Below, piece by piece: positions 43,040-52,748 of a DNA stretch of 64,000 bases. Origin of the DNA: Betaproteobacteria bacterium Ga0077540 (lineage in GTDB: Bacteria; Pseudomonadota; Gammaproteobacteria; Burkholderiales; Methylophilaceae). The stretch spans positions 1-64,000 of the forward strand of contig LNEP01000003.1 of NCBI GenBank assembly GCA_001464125.1, given 5' to 3'. The notes below the pieces were generated by a model. It searched no databases. It was given only the letters and a program-made list of their open reading frames with translations, and was not told the origin of the DNA. How positions within the stretch are numbered: position 1 is the first letter of the stretch; every line of letters begins with the position of its first letter. A program made the translations under genes and the position numbers.

Positions 43040-45549
43040 TAGCGTTTGGGTTTGCCTTTGCTTTTTTGATGCTTTAGGCGATTCTTGGTTTTAGCAGGCG
43101 ACTTGTTAGCATCAGCAATACCTGTTTTAGGGCGTGAAGACTTAGGCGCATTTGTGTTTGTCGCATTCGGTCTCTTGGCTGATTTCTGTGCAACAGAGCG
43201 CTCTTTCTTTGCTTTATCCAAGGCACGCGTGGTTTTAGGCTTACTTTCCACTTCGCGCTCTACTGATGGCTTGCTTACATGCAACGTTTTTTTGTTGATA
43301 TCATTCCCCGGCGCTAGCGGTTTTGCTTGCGTACTACTTACCGTCTCATCAGCAATCTGCTTAGACTTGCCGTTGCTGACCAGCGTGAAATCCATCTTGC
43401 TGGTTTCCAAATCCACACGCGCAACTTTAATGGTCAAGCGATCCCCAAGACGATAACGCACGCCTGTACGTTCGCCCAACATTTCGTGACGGGCTTTATC
43501 AAATACAAAATAGTCATTACCTAACTCGGTCACGTGGAGCAAACCTTCTACATACACTTCATCTAATGCGACAAACAAGCCAAAGTTGGTCACACCTGCC
43601 ACTGTACCCTCAAAGATTTCACCAATCTTATCCTGCATGTAAAAGCATTTCAGCCAATTGGTCACATCGCGTGTAGCATCATCGGCACGGCGTTCGGTCA
43701 TGGAACAATGTGTACCTAAAGCATGCCAGTCTTTCGCATTATATTTCTCGCCACTCACAACCGCTTTAATCGCGCGGTGAATCAGCAAGTCCGGATAACG
43801 GCGTATCGGTGAGGTGAAGTGCGCATATGCGTCGTAAGCCAAACCAAAGTGACCTACATTATCCGGGCTATATACAGCCTGCTGCATAGAACGCAGCATC
43901 ACCGTTTGCAATAGCTGTGCATCGGGGCGTTCTTTAATACGCGCCATCAATTTGCCGTAGTCTTTGGCTTGCGGTTTCTCTCCTCCACCTACCCCAAATC
44001 CAAACTCGCCCATAAATAAGCGTAAGGCCTCTAGCTTCTCAGGTGTAGGGCCTTCATGGATACGATAGAGTGCTGCGTGCTCATGTTTCATCAAAAACTC
44101 TGCGGCGCATACATTAGCTGCCAACATGCACTCTTCAATCAACTTGTGCGCTTCATTACGCGTGCTAGGGACAATCTTATCGACTTTGCCATTTTCATTA
44201 AACATCATCATGGTTTCAGATGATTCAAACTCAATGGCACCACGTTTTTCGCGTTGTTTGAGCATTAATTGATACACGCTATACAAGTGCTGCAAATGCG
44301 GCATTAACCAAGTGTATTCTTGTGCAAGTTCACTTTCCGGATTTTGCAATATGTCATACACCTTGGTGTAGGTCATACGCGCTTTTGAGCGCATTACGGA
44401 TGGGTAGAATTTGTATTGTTTGACCACACCCAAACCATCTACCTGCATATCGCACACCATGCATAATCGCTCAACGTCTGGGTTAAGTGAACACAATCCA
44501 TTGGACAATGCTTCCGGCAACATAGGAATCACACGCCGAGGAAAATACACAGAATTACCACGGTCGAATGCTTCTTTATCAAGAGCATCGCCCGGCTTCA
44601 CATAAAAACTCACATCGGCAATCGCCACCACTAAGCGCCAACCCTTACCTTGAGGCTCAGCAAACACAGCATCGTCAAAGTCGCGCGCTGTTTCACCATC
44701 AATAGTAATAAGGGGTAGCTCGCGTAAATCAATACGACCTTTATAATCGGCGGGCTGGACTGTTTTAGGATAACTCTCCGCTTGCTTAATAGCATCTGGC
44801 TTAAACTCGTAAGGCAGTTTATGCTTGCGCAGGGCGATTTCAATCTCCATGCCGCTATCGGCGTAATTACCCAGAATCTGAATAATCTTGCCCATGGGCA
44901 TCGCGTGCGATGAAGGCTGTTCTGTGAGTTCAACAACGACGACTTGTCCAACCTTCGCATCCATATCCAAATGATAGGGAATCAGAATATCTTGATTGAT
45001 ACGTTTATCTTCGGCGGCTACAATCGTCACACCTTGGCCGCGCATCACACGCCCTACCAACGTTTTATTGGCGCGCTCAAGAACCTCGACAATCCGGCCT
45101 TCCGGGCGGCCTTTTCTATCCAAGCCAGCCATACGCACCATGGCGCGGTCACCATGCATGACTTGCGCCATTTCACGCGGCCCTAAAAACAGGTCATCGG
45201 GGTGTTTTACTTTGTCATCTGGCACCAAAAAACCAAAGCCATCTGGATGGCCGAACACCACACCAGAAATGAGATGAATTTTTTCAGGCAAACACAAAGC
45301 GCCCTTGCGGTTGCGGATTATTTGGCCTTCACGCTCCATCGCATTCAGGCGTTTACCAAAAATCTCTCGCTCGCTGGTATCTATGTCCAGCAACACGTAT
45401 AATTGCTCTGTACTTAAGGGAATGCCTTGGTCAGAGAGCACTTGCAATATTAGCTCGCGGCTTGGTAAAGGCGTTTCATACTGCGCAGCCTCACGCTTTG
45501 CATATGGATCGTTTTCACGCGAACTATGTTTACTTTTTTTAATTGACAA
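43039..45549 (-). CDS. rnr: Ribonuclease R
   Basis: 836 residues. Two N-terminal cold-shock-like OB domains, RNB exonuclease domain with PLITIDGETARDFDDAVFAE and the Asp ligands, HFTSPIRRYPDLLIHRA, then the S1 domain (GTVAGVTNFGLFVALDEVYVEGLLHV) and a very basic tail of about 95 residues (PKTTRALDKAKKERS, ending KSKGKPKR). The tail acts in ribosome and double-stranded RNA binding in known RNase R. Complete. Confidence 0.97.
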   Translation of the reverse strand: MSIKKSKHSSRENDPYAKREAAQYETPLPSRELILQVLSDQGIPLSTEQLYVLLDIDTSEREIFGKRLNAMEREGQIIRNRKGALCLPEKIHLISGVVFGHPDGFGFLVPDDKVKHPDDLFLGPREMAQVMHGDRAMVRMAGLDRKGRPEGRIVEVLERANKTLVGRVMRGQGVTIVAAEDKRINQDILIPYHLDMDAKVGQVVVVELTEQPSSHAMPMGKIIQILGNYADSGMEIEIALRKHKLPYEFKPDAIKQAESYPKTVQPADYKGRIDLRELPLITIDGETARDFDDAVFAEPQGKGWRLVVAIADVSFYVKPGDALDKEAFDRGNSVYFPRRVIPMLPEALSNGLCSLNPDVERLCMVCDMQVDGLGVVKQYKFYPSVMRSKARMTYTKVYDILQNPESELAQEYTWLMPHLQHLYSVYQLMLKQREKRGAIEFESSETMMMFNENGKVDKIVPSTRNEAHKLIEECMLAANVCAAEFLMKHEHAALYRIHEGPTPEKLEALRLFMGEFGFGVGGGEKPQAKDYGKLMARIKERPDAQLLQTVMLRSMQQAVYSPDNVGHFGLAYDAYAHFTSPIRRYPDLLIHRAIKAVVSGEKYNAKDWHALGTHCSMTERRADDATRDVTNWLKCFYMQDKIGEIFEGTVAGVTNFGLFVALDEVYVEGLLHVTELGNDYFVFDKARHEMLGERTGVRYRLGDRLTIKVARVDLETSKMDFTLVSNGKSKQIADETVSSTQAKPLAPGNDINKKTLHVSKPSVEREVESKPKTTRALDKAKKERSVAQKSAKRPNATNTNAPKSSRPKTGIADANKSPAKTKNRLKHQKSKGKPKR

Positions 45550-45570
45550 GAATTGTGCTTTCTATAAAAT
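45543..45570 (+). promoter_or_regulatory. Promoter of tRNA-Leu
   Basis: TTGACA at 45,543-45,548, 16-base spacer, TAAAAT at 45,565-45,570, 18 bases before the tRNA. The -35 box overlaps the rnr start on the opposite strand. Confidence 0.65.
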
Positions 45571-45587
45571 GCGCCGCAGTACGGTAT

Positions 45588-45672
45588 GCCCAGATGGCGG
45601 AATTGGTAGACGCGCTAGTTTCAGGTACTAGTATCGAAAGATGTGGAGGTTCGAGTCCTCTTCTGGGCACCA
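45588..45672 (+). tRNA. tRNA-Leu(CAG)
   Basis: Acceptor GCCCAGA pairs with TCTGGGC, anticodon loop TTCAGGT gives CAG, long variable arm, T-arm GGTTCGAGTCC and CCA encoded. Between here and 45,809 nothing else is seen. Confidence 0.95.
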
Positions 45673-45808
45673 ATGAATTGTTCGCCTCAAATCGATAAGT
45701 TGGATTGAATGCAACCACGCCTTAATTTTTATCGCCCAACTGTTAAATTGTACATTGAAACGCTACTCTTTGCTGATGCATCCTAAGAGTTGCAAGCCCA
45801 GTCTAAAG

Positions 45809-47353
45809 TTAATTTGGAATAAATTGATGAAATTTTGGATAATTTAGACGGATAAACTCAGTCAACACTTGGTCAGCTTGCTCTTCCGATTTATAAATGG
45901 TGGTGGTAAACCTCACAATTGCACCATCAGTTCGATTGCGCTGAATAGCATCATACAACAGTGCAAACTTCATTGGGAATTCATTGGACAAGTCTCTTCC
46001 GCGTTGATGAAACCAATAATAAATCAACTGCTTAGCTTCACCTTTTGCAATCACCATACGTGTCACTTCAAAACTTTTGTTTGTATCCAGATCGATGCGA
46101 TGCAGTTTAGTGTCTGCGATTTCCCAACCTCCTCCGGGTATGCACGCCTTCGGCGAGTGAGGTACAAAACCTCTACGTTGTGATTCGGTATAACCCAGAT
46201 AAATACCAACATTAGTATTTGCTCGATTATAGTCAGCTAAGAAGTAGTCTTTTAACTTCAGTATTTCATTTTCACCATTTTGGAACTCATGGCGACGCCC
46301 TACCCAACCTGCAATTTCTAATGGGTATTGATCAAAAGTCACACGTGCTGGAATCACCTCTTCACGATGATGAATCGTGAGTGTGGATAAAGTGGTGATG
46401 AGTATACAAGCAAATGCAACCATGATAGGCAACTTGTGGACATGCGCTTTGGCTGGCTTGATGGCAGCGTTGGTCTTGGCTTCAAGATAATCAAATGAAT
46501 CTGCTAGAGACTCGCGTTTACCCAATATACGATTGAAAATTTTAACTTCGATTAAAAGGGTACAAATACAGATAATAAAAATGACCCACCCTTCGAAATA
46601 GTGCATAAAGCCTTCAGCAGCTTTGATGCCTGAGTGGTTCACAAATAAGGCCACGACCGCAATTCTGAAGCTGTTCATAACAATGCTGATTGGAATCGTG
46701 GAGATAAACAGCATAAATCGGGCAAAGAGTGGTGCTTTGTACATGTACCCCATCATGAGACCGATGGTCATGAGTGGATAGGTATAATTCAAGCCACTAC
46801 ATGCTTCTACCACTTGCAGCTTGTATAGTCCCAAATCAATGATGTTACCTTCTTGAAATACTGACATCCCTAACAGACGAATAATGCTGACGCCAAGGTC
46901 TGATGACATTAATTGAAATTTGCCTGAGAGCATAACATCGAGCATATAAGGCAAAGGAATGACGACCAAAATATGTAAAAATGGGATGGTGACCTTTTTA
47001 ATCTGGGTGCCAAGAATGGTCCAAGCAAACCCAAATAACAAAATCACTAGCGCGTATTGCACTATGGTCCATATCGCGCTCAGTTCACCAATAATCAGTA
47101 TCAAACCGGAGAGCACTACTATGCCAACGCCATACCATGCGTGCGCATTCACTGCATTGAGTTCGTTACGTTTTATCCAAGCCAAATAAATAGCCAGTAA
47201 AAACACAATAGGTGCATGGCTATAGCGTTCCTCGCCCCAACGCACCCAAATCTCAAGAATGGCATCGTTAAAGATAAGCAATAACGCGGATGCGACACAT
47301 GCAAACAGAAATAATCGCCAGTGCTCACTTAATTTATTTTTAATGCGATGCAT
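45809..47353 (-). CDS. xrtA: Exosortase A with C-terminal EpsI domain
   Basis: 514 residues. About eight membrane helices in the first 300. Exosortase catalytic residues: Cys in VVEACSGLNYTYPL, Arg in MNSFRIAVVALF, His in EGFMHYFEGW. After residue 320 comes the EpsI (DUF3485) domain, with LEIAGWVGRRHEF and GYTESQRRGFVPHSPKACIPGGGW. Fusion of XrtA and EpsI is typical. It cuts and anchors PEP-CTERM proteins at the inner membrane while the neighbouring genes make exopolysaccharide. No PEP-CTERM substrate is seen in the window. Last gene of the leftward cluster. Confidence 0.92.
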   Translation of the reverse strand: MHRIKNKLSEHWRLFLFACVASALLLIFNDAILEIWVRWGEERYSHAPIVFLLAIYLAWIKRNELNAVNAHAWYGVGIVVLSGLILIIGELSAIWTIVQYALVILLFGFAWTILGTQIKKVTIPFLHILVVIPLPYMLDVMLSGKFQLMSSDLGVSIIRLLGMSVFQEGNIIDLGLYKLQVVEACSGLNYTYPLMTIGLMMGYMYKAPLFARFMLFISTIPISIVMNSFRIAVVALFVNHSGIKAAEGFMHYFEGWVIFIICICTLLIEVKIFNRILGKRESLADSFDYLEAKTNAAIKPAKAHVHKLPIMVAFACILITTLSTLTIHHREEVIPARVTFDQYPLEIAGWVGRRHEFQNGENEILKLKDYFLADYNRANTNVGIYLGYTESQRRGFVPHSPKACIPGGGWEIADTKLHRIDLDTNKSFEVTRMVIAKGEAKQLIYYWFHQRGRDLSNEFPMKFALLYDAIQRNRTDGAIVRFTTTIYKSEEQADQVLTEFIRLNYPKFHQFIPN

Positions 47354-47383
47354 AGAATTTAAAGTTAATTTGGGTTAAGTTGG

Positions 47384-48625
47384 TTATGAAGCACGCGGTT
47401 TATGAGAAACATCTTGATAGTGATGAATCATTGTTTCAATTTTTTTATCCCACATAAAATGCTGTTTAACGCGTGCAATCGCGGCGGCACCGACTTGATA
47501 ACGTAGCTTTGGATTTACGGCAAGCGTATCAATATGCTGCGCAAAAGCTTTGACCATTGCATCTCTAGAGGTTGGGCTTACCAAATAACCGTTACCTTCT
47601 GTAATATAGTCAGCTGGGCCGCCCCAATTGGTCGCTATGACAGGCAAACCACGTGCCATAGCCTCTAGCACAACCGCCCCTCCACACTCTCGTACGCTGG
47701 GCAACACAAAAATATCTGCATCATCATAATATTGATTCACTGCTGAGTGCGGTACCAAACCCACAAAACTGATATTGGCGTAGCCTTTTTCTTTGGCATA
47801 TTGCTCAAGAAAGGCGCGCTGGTCACCGTCGCCAACAATAATCAAATTGACCTGCTGTTGAGTGATGGCCACAGCGTCCATCACAATATCGACCGTTTTC
47901 CAATCGACTAAACGTCCTACAAACAATACGTTAATATTGCTGGTTTTATGTGTCTCTATGGGTACATCTCTAATTGAAAACACACCGTTTTCTACCAATT
48001 CCACCACCTTGCCTAGCTTAAATCGCGGCAGGCTATTGGAAGTTCTTTGGTTTGCCACTAGTAACATGTCGGCAAACAATTTACCGGGAATCAATACATT
48101 GTAAAAAGTGGCGACCATCCGCATTAAGCAGTACACCACTTTTTCAAACTTACCAGACATGTAGTCAAATGCATCAGGAAAGGTCATGCCACCATTCATC
48201 GGTCCGATAATCACAGGCACGCCTAGGCCAAACATAGCCGACGGTTGTGTGGCAGAGACTGGTGCCGGCTCGTGAATCACATCAATATGCTTTTCGCGGA
48301 TGACTCTTCTAGCGATCTTCCACTGATAATATTGGGTAATCAAATGCATTAAGAACCCAATCATCACCACTCTTACGCGCTCAGGCAAAAATCCAAAACT
48401 GCGATGCAAAAACCGATGCATCCAAGTATCCGGAATGTAAAACACGTGATCTTGTGGCACGTCTGAAATTTGCTCAATAGAAGCTTTGACACGCTCATGC
48501 GTAATTAAATACGCTTGATGTTGTGTTTTTGAAAGCAGCCTAAAATAATTAAGCGGAAGCATCGCCTCACCTCCAAACACATTGGAAGCGTGCTCACAAA
48601 CAATCAAAATATTAAGTGGGCGCAT
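47384..48625 (-). CDS. Glycosyltransferase family 4
   Basis: 413 residues, GT-B fold. N-terminal LNILIVCEHASNVFGGEAMLPLNYF; C-terminal donor-binding part NVLFVGRLVDWKTVDIVMDA and the motif SVRECGGAVVLEAMARGLPVIATNWGGPADYI (E-x7-E). Transfers a nucleotide sugar to the growing polysaccharide unit at the cytoplasmic face. Sugar unknown. Confidence 0.88.
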   Translation of the reverse strand: MRPLNILIVCEHASNVFGGEAMLPLNYFRLLSKTQHQAYLITHERVKASIEQISDVPQDHVFYIPDTWMHRFLHRSFGFLPERVRVVMIGFLMHLITQYYQWKIARRVIREKHIDVIHEPAPVSATQPSAMFGLGVPVIIGPMNGGMTFPDAFDYMSGKFEKVVYCLMRMVATFYNVLIPGKLFADMLLVANQRTSNSLPRFKLGKVVELVENGVFSIRDVPIETHKTSNINVLFVGRLVDWKTVDIVMDAVAITQQQVNLIIVGDGDQRAFLEQYAKEKGYANISFVGLVPHSAVNQYYDDADIFVLPSVRECGGAVVLEAMARGLPVIATNWGGPADYITEGNGYLVSPTSRDAMVKAFAQHIDTLAVNPKLRYQVGAAAIARVKQHFMWDKKIETMIHHYQDVSHKPRAS

Positions 48626-48671
48626 AGATCCGCAAGAACGTCATTGAAGATTCGAGATAGCTCAGAATCTG

Positions 48672-49490
48672 CTAACTACCTAGCACACCAAAGTCATTGC
48701 GATCTTTAATCACTTCACGGATTAAACCCACATCAATTTTGTCAGCGCCTGTAGAAAAACCATACACCAAAGCGGTGTCACACAAAATATTGATACTACG
48801 TGGGATGCCTCTGGTGGTTGAGGCGATTTGCTTGATAGCCACCGGCGTAAACAACGGCGTTTCTCTGCCCGCAATCAACAAACGATGGTTAATATATTTT
48901 TCCACTTCGAAATCTTCAAGTGGTGGGATATAAAAATCCACAGAAACACGTTGGAAAAACTGGGTGAGTTCAGGTTTTCTTAGTAAGTCACGCAATTGCG
49001 GCTGACCTACTAAAATGATTTGTAACAGCTGGTCTTTGTCTGCGTTGATGTTCGATAACATGCGCAGCGATTCGAGCGCGTCCGCAGTTAAATTCTGAGC
49101 CTCGTCCACAATCAGTACGACCTTTTTATCTTCGGCATAACTTTTAATCAAAAACTGCTGAAATGCATCAAACAAGGCAATATTGGATTTACCTTCGTAC
49201 GGTTGACCAAATGCCAACATAATCCAGCCGAGCAGGTCATCAATATGTTTGTGCGTGTTATACACAATCCCCACTTGCAGTTGATCGCTCAAGTTATTGA
49301 GCAAATGCCTAACCAACGTGGTTTTACCACAACCAATTTCGCCGCAAATGACTGAAAAACCGGCCCGATTCTGAATGCCGTATTCCAGCATGGCATAAGC
49401 CATACTGTGCCGTAAGCTAAAGAACAGAAAATCCGGGTCGGGTTGAATTGAAAATGGCTTTTCTTTCAATCCGTAAAAGTGCTCATACAT
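48672..49490 (-). CDS. XrtA/PEP-CTERM-associated ATPase (ExeA-like)
   Basis: 272 residues. AAA ATPase with YEHFYGLKEKPFSIQPDPDFLFFS at the start (conserved in this family), Walker A CGEIGCGKTTLVRHLL, Walker B VVLIVDEAQNL and sensor ILVGQPQLRDLLRK. Regularly present in exosortase A clusters; the precise task there is not known. Confidence 0.9.
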   Translation of the reverse strand: MYEHFYGLKEKPFSIQPDPDFLFFSLRHSMAYAMLEYGIQNRAGFSVICGEIGCGKTTLVRHLLNNLSDQLQVGIVYNTHKHIDDLLGWIMLAFGQPYEGKSNIALFDAFQQFLIKSYAEDKKVVLIVDEAQNLTADALESLRMLSNINADKDQLLQIILVGQPQLRDLLRKPELTQFFQRVSVDFYIPPLEDFEVEKYINHRLLIAGRETPLFTPVAIKQIASTTRGIPRSINILCDTALVYGFSTGADKIDVGLIREVIKDRNDFGVLGS

Positions 49491-49523
49491 AGGTGTAATG
49501 CCTTAATGTTTTATCTTTAAACG

Positions 49524-51908
49524 TTATACGATTTTCAGTAGCGCTGCAATTTCAGTTGCTAGCGCCTGATCCTGATTTTTAGACAAAGACAGCGCTTTCT
49601 CTAAACTTGCCTTGGCTTTGGTTTGGTCCTTTTTAGCCAAATACACTTTACCCAAATGGTAATGGAACGTGGCGTTGTCAGGTAACTTGGCAATGGCCTC
49701 ATTCAACTGTTGCTCAGCCTCATCCAGTTTTTCCACACGGTAGCTAATCCAGCCCACACTATCCGCAAACTGTGGCACGCCGGCAGATTTAAGTTTCTGC
49801 GCACGTGTGTAAGCATCCCCTAATACTTTAGGATCAGTCTCATAATCAGCCACGATACTGACATAATTATTAAGCGCCACCAATTGGCTGGAGTTTTGCT
49901 GCAAAATTTTATCGTATACAGCAATCGCTGCTTTGTGCTGTTTATTCATCTGGTGCACTTCAGCCAGCAACATATACAGGGGCTCACTGTTGGGGTTGGC
50001 AGCTAAGCCACTTTCAATGGCTGTTTTTGCTGCAGCCAAGTTTCCAGCTTTAGCATAAGAAGAAGCCAACTGCTGATATGCCTCAATTCTTTTGGGCTCC
50101 AGCGCAATAATATTGGTAAAGATTTCTTGCGCTTTTGCGGATTCTTTTGAAGCCTCATACACTTGAGCAAGCAAAAGCTTTGCGTCGTAATTATTGGGGT
50201 CTGTAACCAAAACCGTATCCAAAAACGCTTTGGCAGCATCGGTACGTTGCTTGCTAAGATGAATGCGAACAATGGCAGTAATGGTTTGCATGTCCTGAGG
50301 CATTTTTTTGTAAGCAGTTTCTAGCAAAGCAATACTGCCCGCATCATCGCCTTGGCGCATCAGCATTTCAGCTTCTATCAATTCGGACAGGTTAGAGTTT
50401 GAAGCATTTTTTACACTGTCAGCTATCGCTTTAGCTCCTGCAAAATCGTTTTTGGCTAGCTTGATTTGTGCAAGCAATCTGGTTGCGATAATGTTGCTAG
50501 GATGACGTTTAAGCGTATTTTGCAATACGTCCTCTGCACGTGTTATCTCCTTTTTGCCCATCAGTGTTTTTGCATAAGGCACTGCGTAACTGGCAGAGTA
50601 TTTACTGAGATCTAAAGCTTTGGTGTAGCTCTCTTCCGCCAGTGCTTTAGAGCCGGTAAGTTCGTACGCACGAGCGATAAAATAATAAGCTTGGGCGGAG
50701 CTAGGCTGATCACGCAGCACTGAGCGTAAATCCAAGATTGCAGATTCATATTGCATATCATCAATGGCCACACCGGCTTTCACAATCAGCGCATCGACAA
50801 ATCTAGGGTCTGTATCCAGTACTTCCTGAATCAACTGCATGCCTTCTGCTTTCTTCTGACGACTCAATAATTTAGTCGCCACCTTCACTTTGGCATTCAG
50901 CCCTTCTTGTTTATTACCAGCCGTGTCTATAATTTGACGCAGTTGTTTTTCAGCGGCGACCAAATCTTTTTGTGATTCGTATAAATCCACCAGATGGAAA
51001 TTCAACTCAAAATTATCGGGTGTTTGCTTCACAAACTCTTCAAGCGCCAGCCTGCCCTCTTTAGGCCCTTTCGTTCTGAGTAAGAACTGCACAAGATTAA
51101 GCTTGTATTGGAGGGAAGCATCATCTAACGCAATAATTTTTCTTAATTGCACTTCCGCTTCCTGTGGATTGTCATGTTGCAGTAAGAACTCAGAATATTT
51201 CTTGCGTAACTCAATGTCATTTGGCAACGCATCTACCAATGATTTAAAAGTGCTCTCAGCAGCTTTCACATTACCTAAAGCCACTTGCACATTCACCTTA
51301 AATAATTGCAAAAGTACGCTTTTTGGGTCGATGGCAATGCCTTTATCCAAAAAACTTAAGGCGCCTGTTAAATCTTTTTGAGCAAAGCGCTCAGAAGCAA
51401 GCAGCATATGCGCATCGATATTTTTGGGGTCTTTTTGCAAGACCTGATTTGCTTTTTCAACCGCTCCTGCTAGTTGGTTGTCTTTTAAGTCAATCGCCGC
51501 GAGCACCATAGTGGCGCCCAGATGACCCGGAGAGATGACTAATGCGTTATTGGCATTGTCTTTCGCTTTTGTAACATCACCGGCTGCTAAGAATAGCTGC
51601 GCCAGTTTCACAATGGCTTCAGTGTGCTTGGGCTGGTTATCCAATACTTGGTTCAGCAATGCAAAACAAGCTTTCCAATCCGATTGTTTTTCCGCCACCA
51701 TTGCAAGACCATACAAAGCATCGGTCATATTGTTCTTCATTTGCAGTGCATTTTGGAACTCAAGTTTGGCCTTAGCGGGATCACTCTCCAACAAGCTCAA
51801 CCCTTTTTCATAGTAAGACTTAGCTTTTTCTTCGGGCGAAGCGCAGCCAACCAACGCCAACACTAGTAGGGCACTGGTTAACAGCATCAAACTATTACTA
51901 CTTTTCAT
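49524..51908 (-). CDS. prsT: PrsT, XrtA-system TPR-repeat lipoprotein
   Basis: About 794 residues from ATG 51908 (MKSSNSLMLLTSALLVLALVGCAS), a lipoprotein signal with lipobox LVGC; an in-frame ATG at 52046 would add a poor N-terminus. The rest is a chain of about 20 TPR-like helices pairs from residue 30 on (KSYYEKGLSLLESDPAKAKLEF, then KALSLSKNQDQALATEI at the end). The family is specific for PEP-CTERM/XrtA loci and probably is an outer-membrane-anchored assembly factor in export. Confidence 0.88.
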   Translation of the reverse strand: MKSSNSLMLLTSALLVLALVGCASPEEKAKSYYEKGLSLLESDPAKAKLEFQNALQMKNNMTDALYGLAMVAEKQSDWKACFALLNQVLDNQPKHTEAIVKLAQLFLAAGDVTKAKDNANNALVISPGHLGATMVLAAIDLKDNQLAGAVEKANQVLQKDPKNIDAHMLLASERFAQKDLTGALSFLDKGIAIDPKSVLLQLFKVNVQVALGNVKAAESTFKSLVDALPNDIELRKKYSEFLLQHDNPQEAEVQLRKIIALDDASLQYKLNLVQFLLRTKGPKEGRLALEEFVKQTPDNFELNFHLVDLYESQKDLVAAEKQLRQIIDTAGNKQEGLNAKVKVATKLLSRQKKAEGMQLIQEVLDTDPRFVDALIVKAGVAIDDMQYESAILDLRSVLRDQPSSAQAYYFIARAYELTGSKALAEESYTKALDLSKYSASYAVPYAKTLMGKKEITRAEDVLQNTLKRHPSNIIATRLLAQIKLAKNDFAGAKAIADSVKNASNSNLSELIEAEMLMRQGDDAGSIALLETAYKKMPQDMQTITAIVRIHLSKQRTDAAKAFLDTVLVTDPNNYDAKLLLAQVYEASKESAKAQEIFTNIIALEPKRIEAYQQLASSYAKAGNLAAAKTAIESGLAANPNSEPLYMLLAEVHQMNKQHKAAIAVYDKILQQNSSQLVALNNYVSIVADYETDPKVLGDAYTRAQKLKSAGVPQFADSVGWISYRVEKLDEAEQQLNEAIAKLPDNATFHYHLGKVYLAKKDQTKAKASLEKALSLSKNQDQALATEIAALLKIV

Positions 51909-51969
51909 ACGCACCCCAATTAAACATATCTCGTAGCGATAGTCGATGCATGAAGACATCGAATACGCA

Positions 51970-52740
51970 TTATTCAAACTTTGTTTTCCACTCTTTAAAC
52001 ACAAGCACCGGAAAAATAAATGCATCCACCAAATAGCGTTTAGCAAGTCGCTTTGGCTCGGTCATCATTCGATGTAACCATTCCATGCCGATTTTGCGTA
52101 CCCAAATAGGTGCTCTAGCCTTTTCACCAGCTAAAAAATCAATTGTGGCGCCTACGCATAATATTACTTTTGTATTGAGTAGTTGCGCATATTGTTTGGA
52201 CCACAACTCTTGTTTAGGCGCACCAACCCCAAACACCACCACATCAGCTTTGGCTGCACTCACTAATTGGCAAATATGGTGACTCTGTTCTGCTGATTTC
52301 TCAAAACCAAAATTTGGGCTAAATACCCCAACCACTTCTACGTTTGGCCATTGGTGATGAATATTCTCTCGCGCTTTATCGGCAACGCCAGGCATAGCTC
52401 CAAGCAAAAAAACACGCAATGGTTGCTTTTTCTGATACTGAAAATAATCGAATATGGCTGGCACTAAATCACTGCCAGGTACTACCTCTGGCAACGATTT
52501 ACCCAACAATCTTGAGGCCAACACCACAGGACGGCCATCGGCTACAATCAAAGACGCGCCTACATAAGCGTTTTTGAATTGCGGGTTACTATGCAAATTC
52601 ACAATATGGTCAACATTGGGCGTCACCACATAATGATTACGCACCTCGTCCGACAGAATCCAGTGGCTAATTTTTTCCACTGTTTCTTGCATCGTAAGTT
52701 GGTCAATGTCGATATTAAATAATCTAATTTTTTTATGCAT
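51970..52740 (-). CDS. WecG/TagA/CpsF-family glycosyltransferase
   Basis: 256 residues from ATG 52740; the TTG at 52752 overlaps the previous stop. GT26 signature: YVVTPNVDHIVNL, ADGRPVVLASRLLG, VPGSDLVPAIFDYFQ, FGVGAPKQELWSKQY and AFDFLAGEKARAPIWVRKIGMEWLHRMMTEP (here ATIDFLAGEKARAP). Transfers a sugar, often N-acetylmannosamine or uronic type, to a lipid carrier; exact sugar unknown. Confidence 0.9.
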   Translation of the reverse strand: MHKKIRLFNIDIDQLTMQETVEKISHWILSDEVRNHYVVTPNVDHIVNLHSNPQFKNAYVGASLIVADGRPVVLASRLLGKSLPEVVPGSDLVPAIFDYFQYQKKQPLRVFLLGAMPGVADKARENIHHQWPNVEVVGVFSPNFGFEKSAEQSHHICQLVSAAKADVVVFGVGAPKQELWSKQYAQLLNTKVILCVGATIDFLAGEKARAPIWVRKIGMEWLHRMMTEPKRLAKRYLVDAFIFPVLVFKEWKTKFE

Positions 52741-52748
52741 TGCTTGTA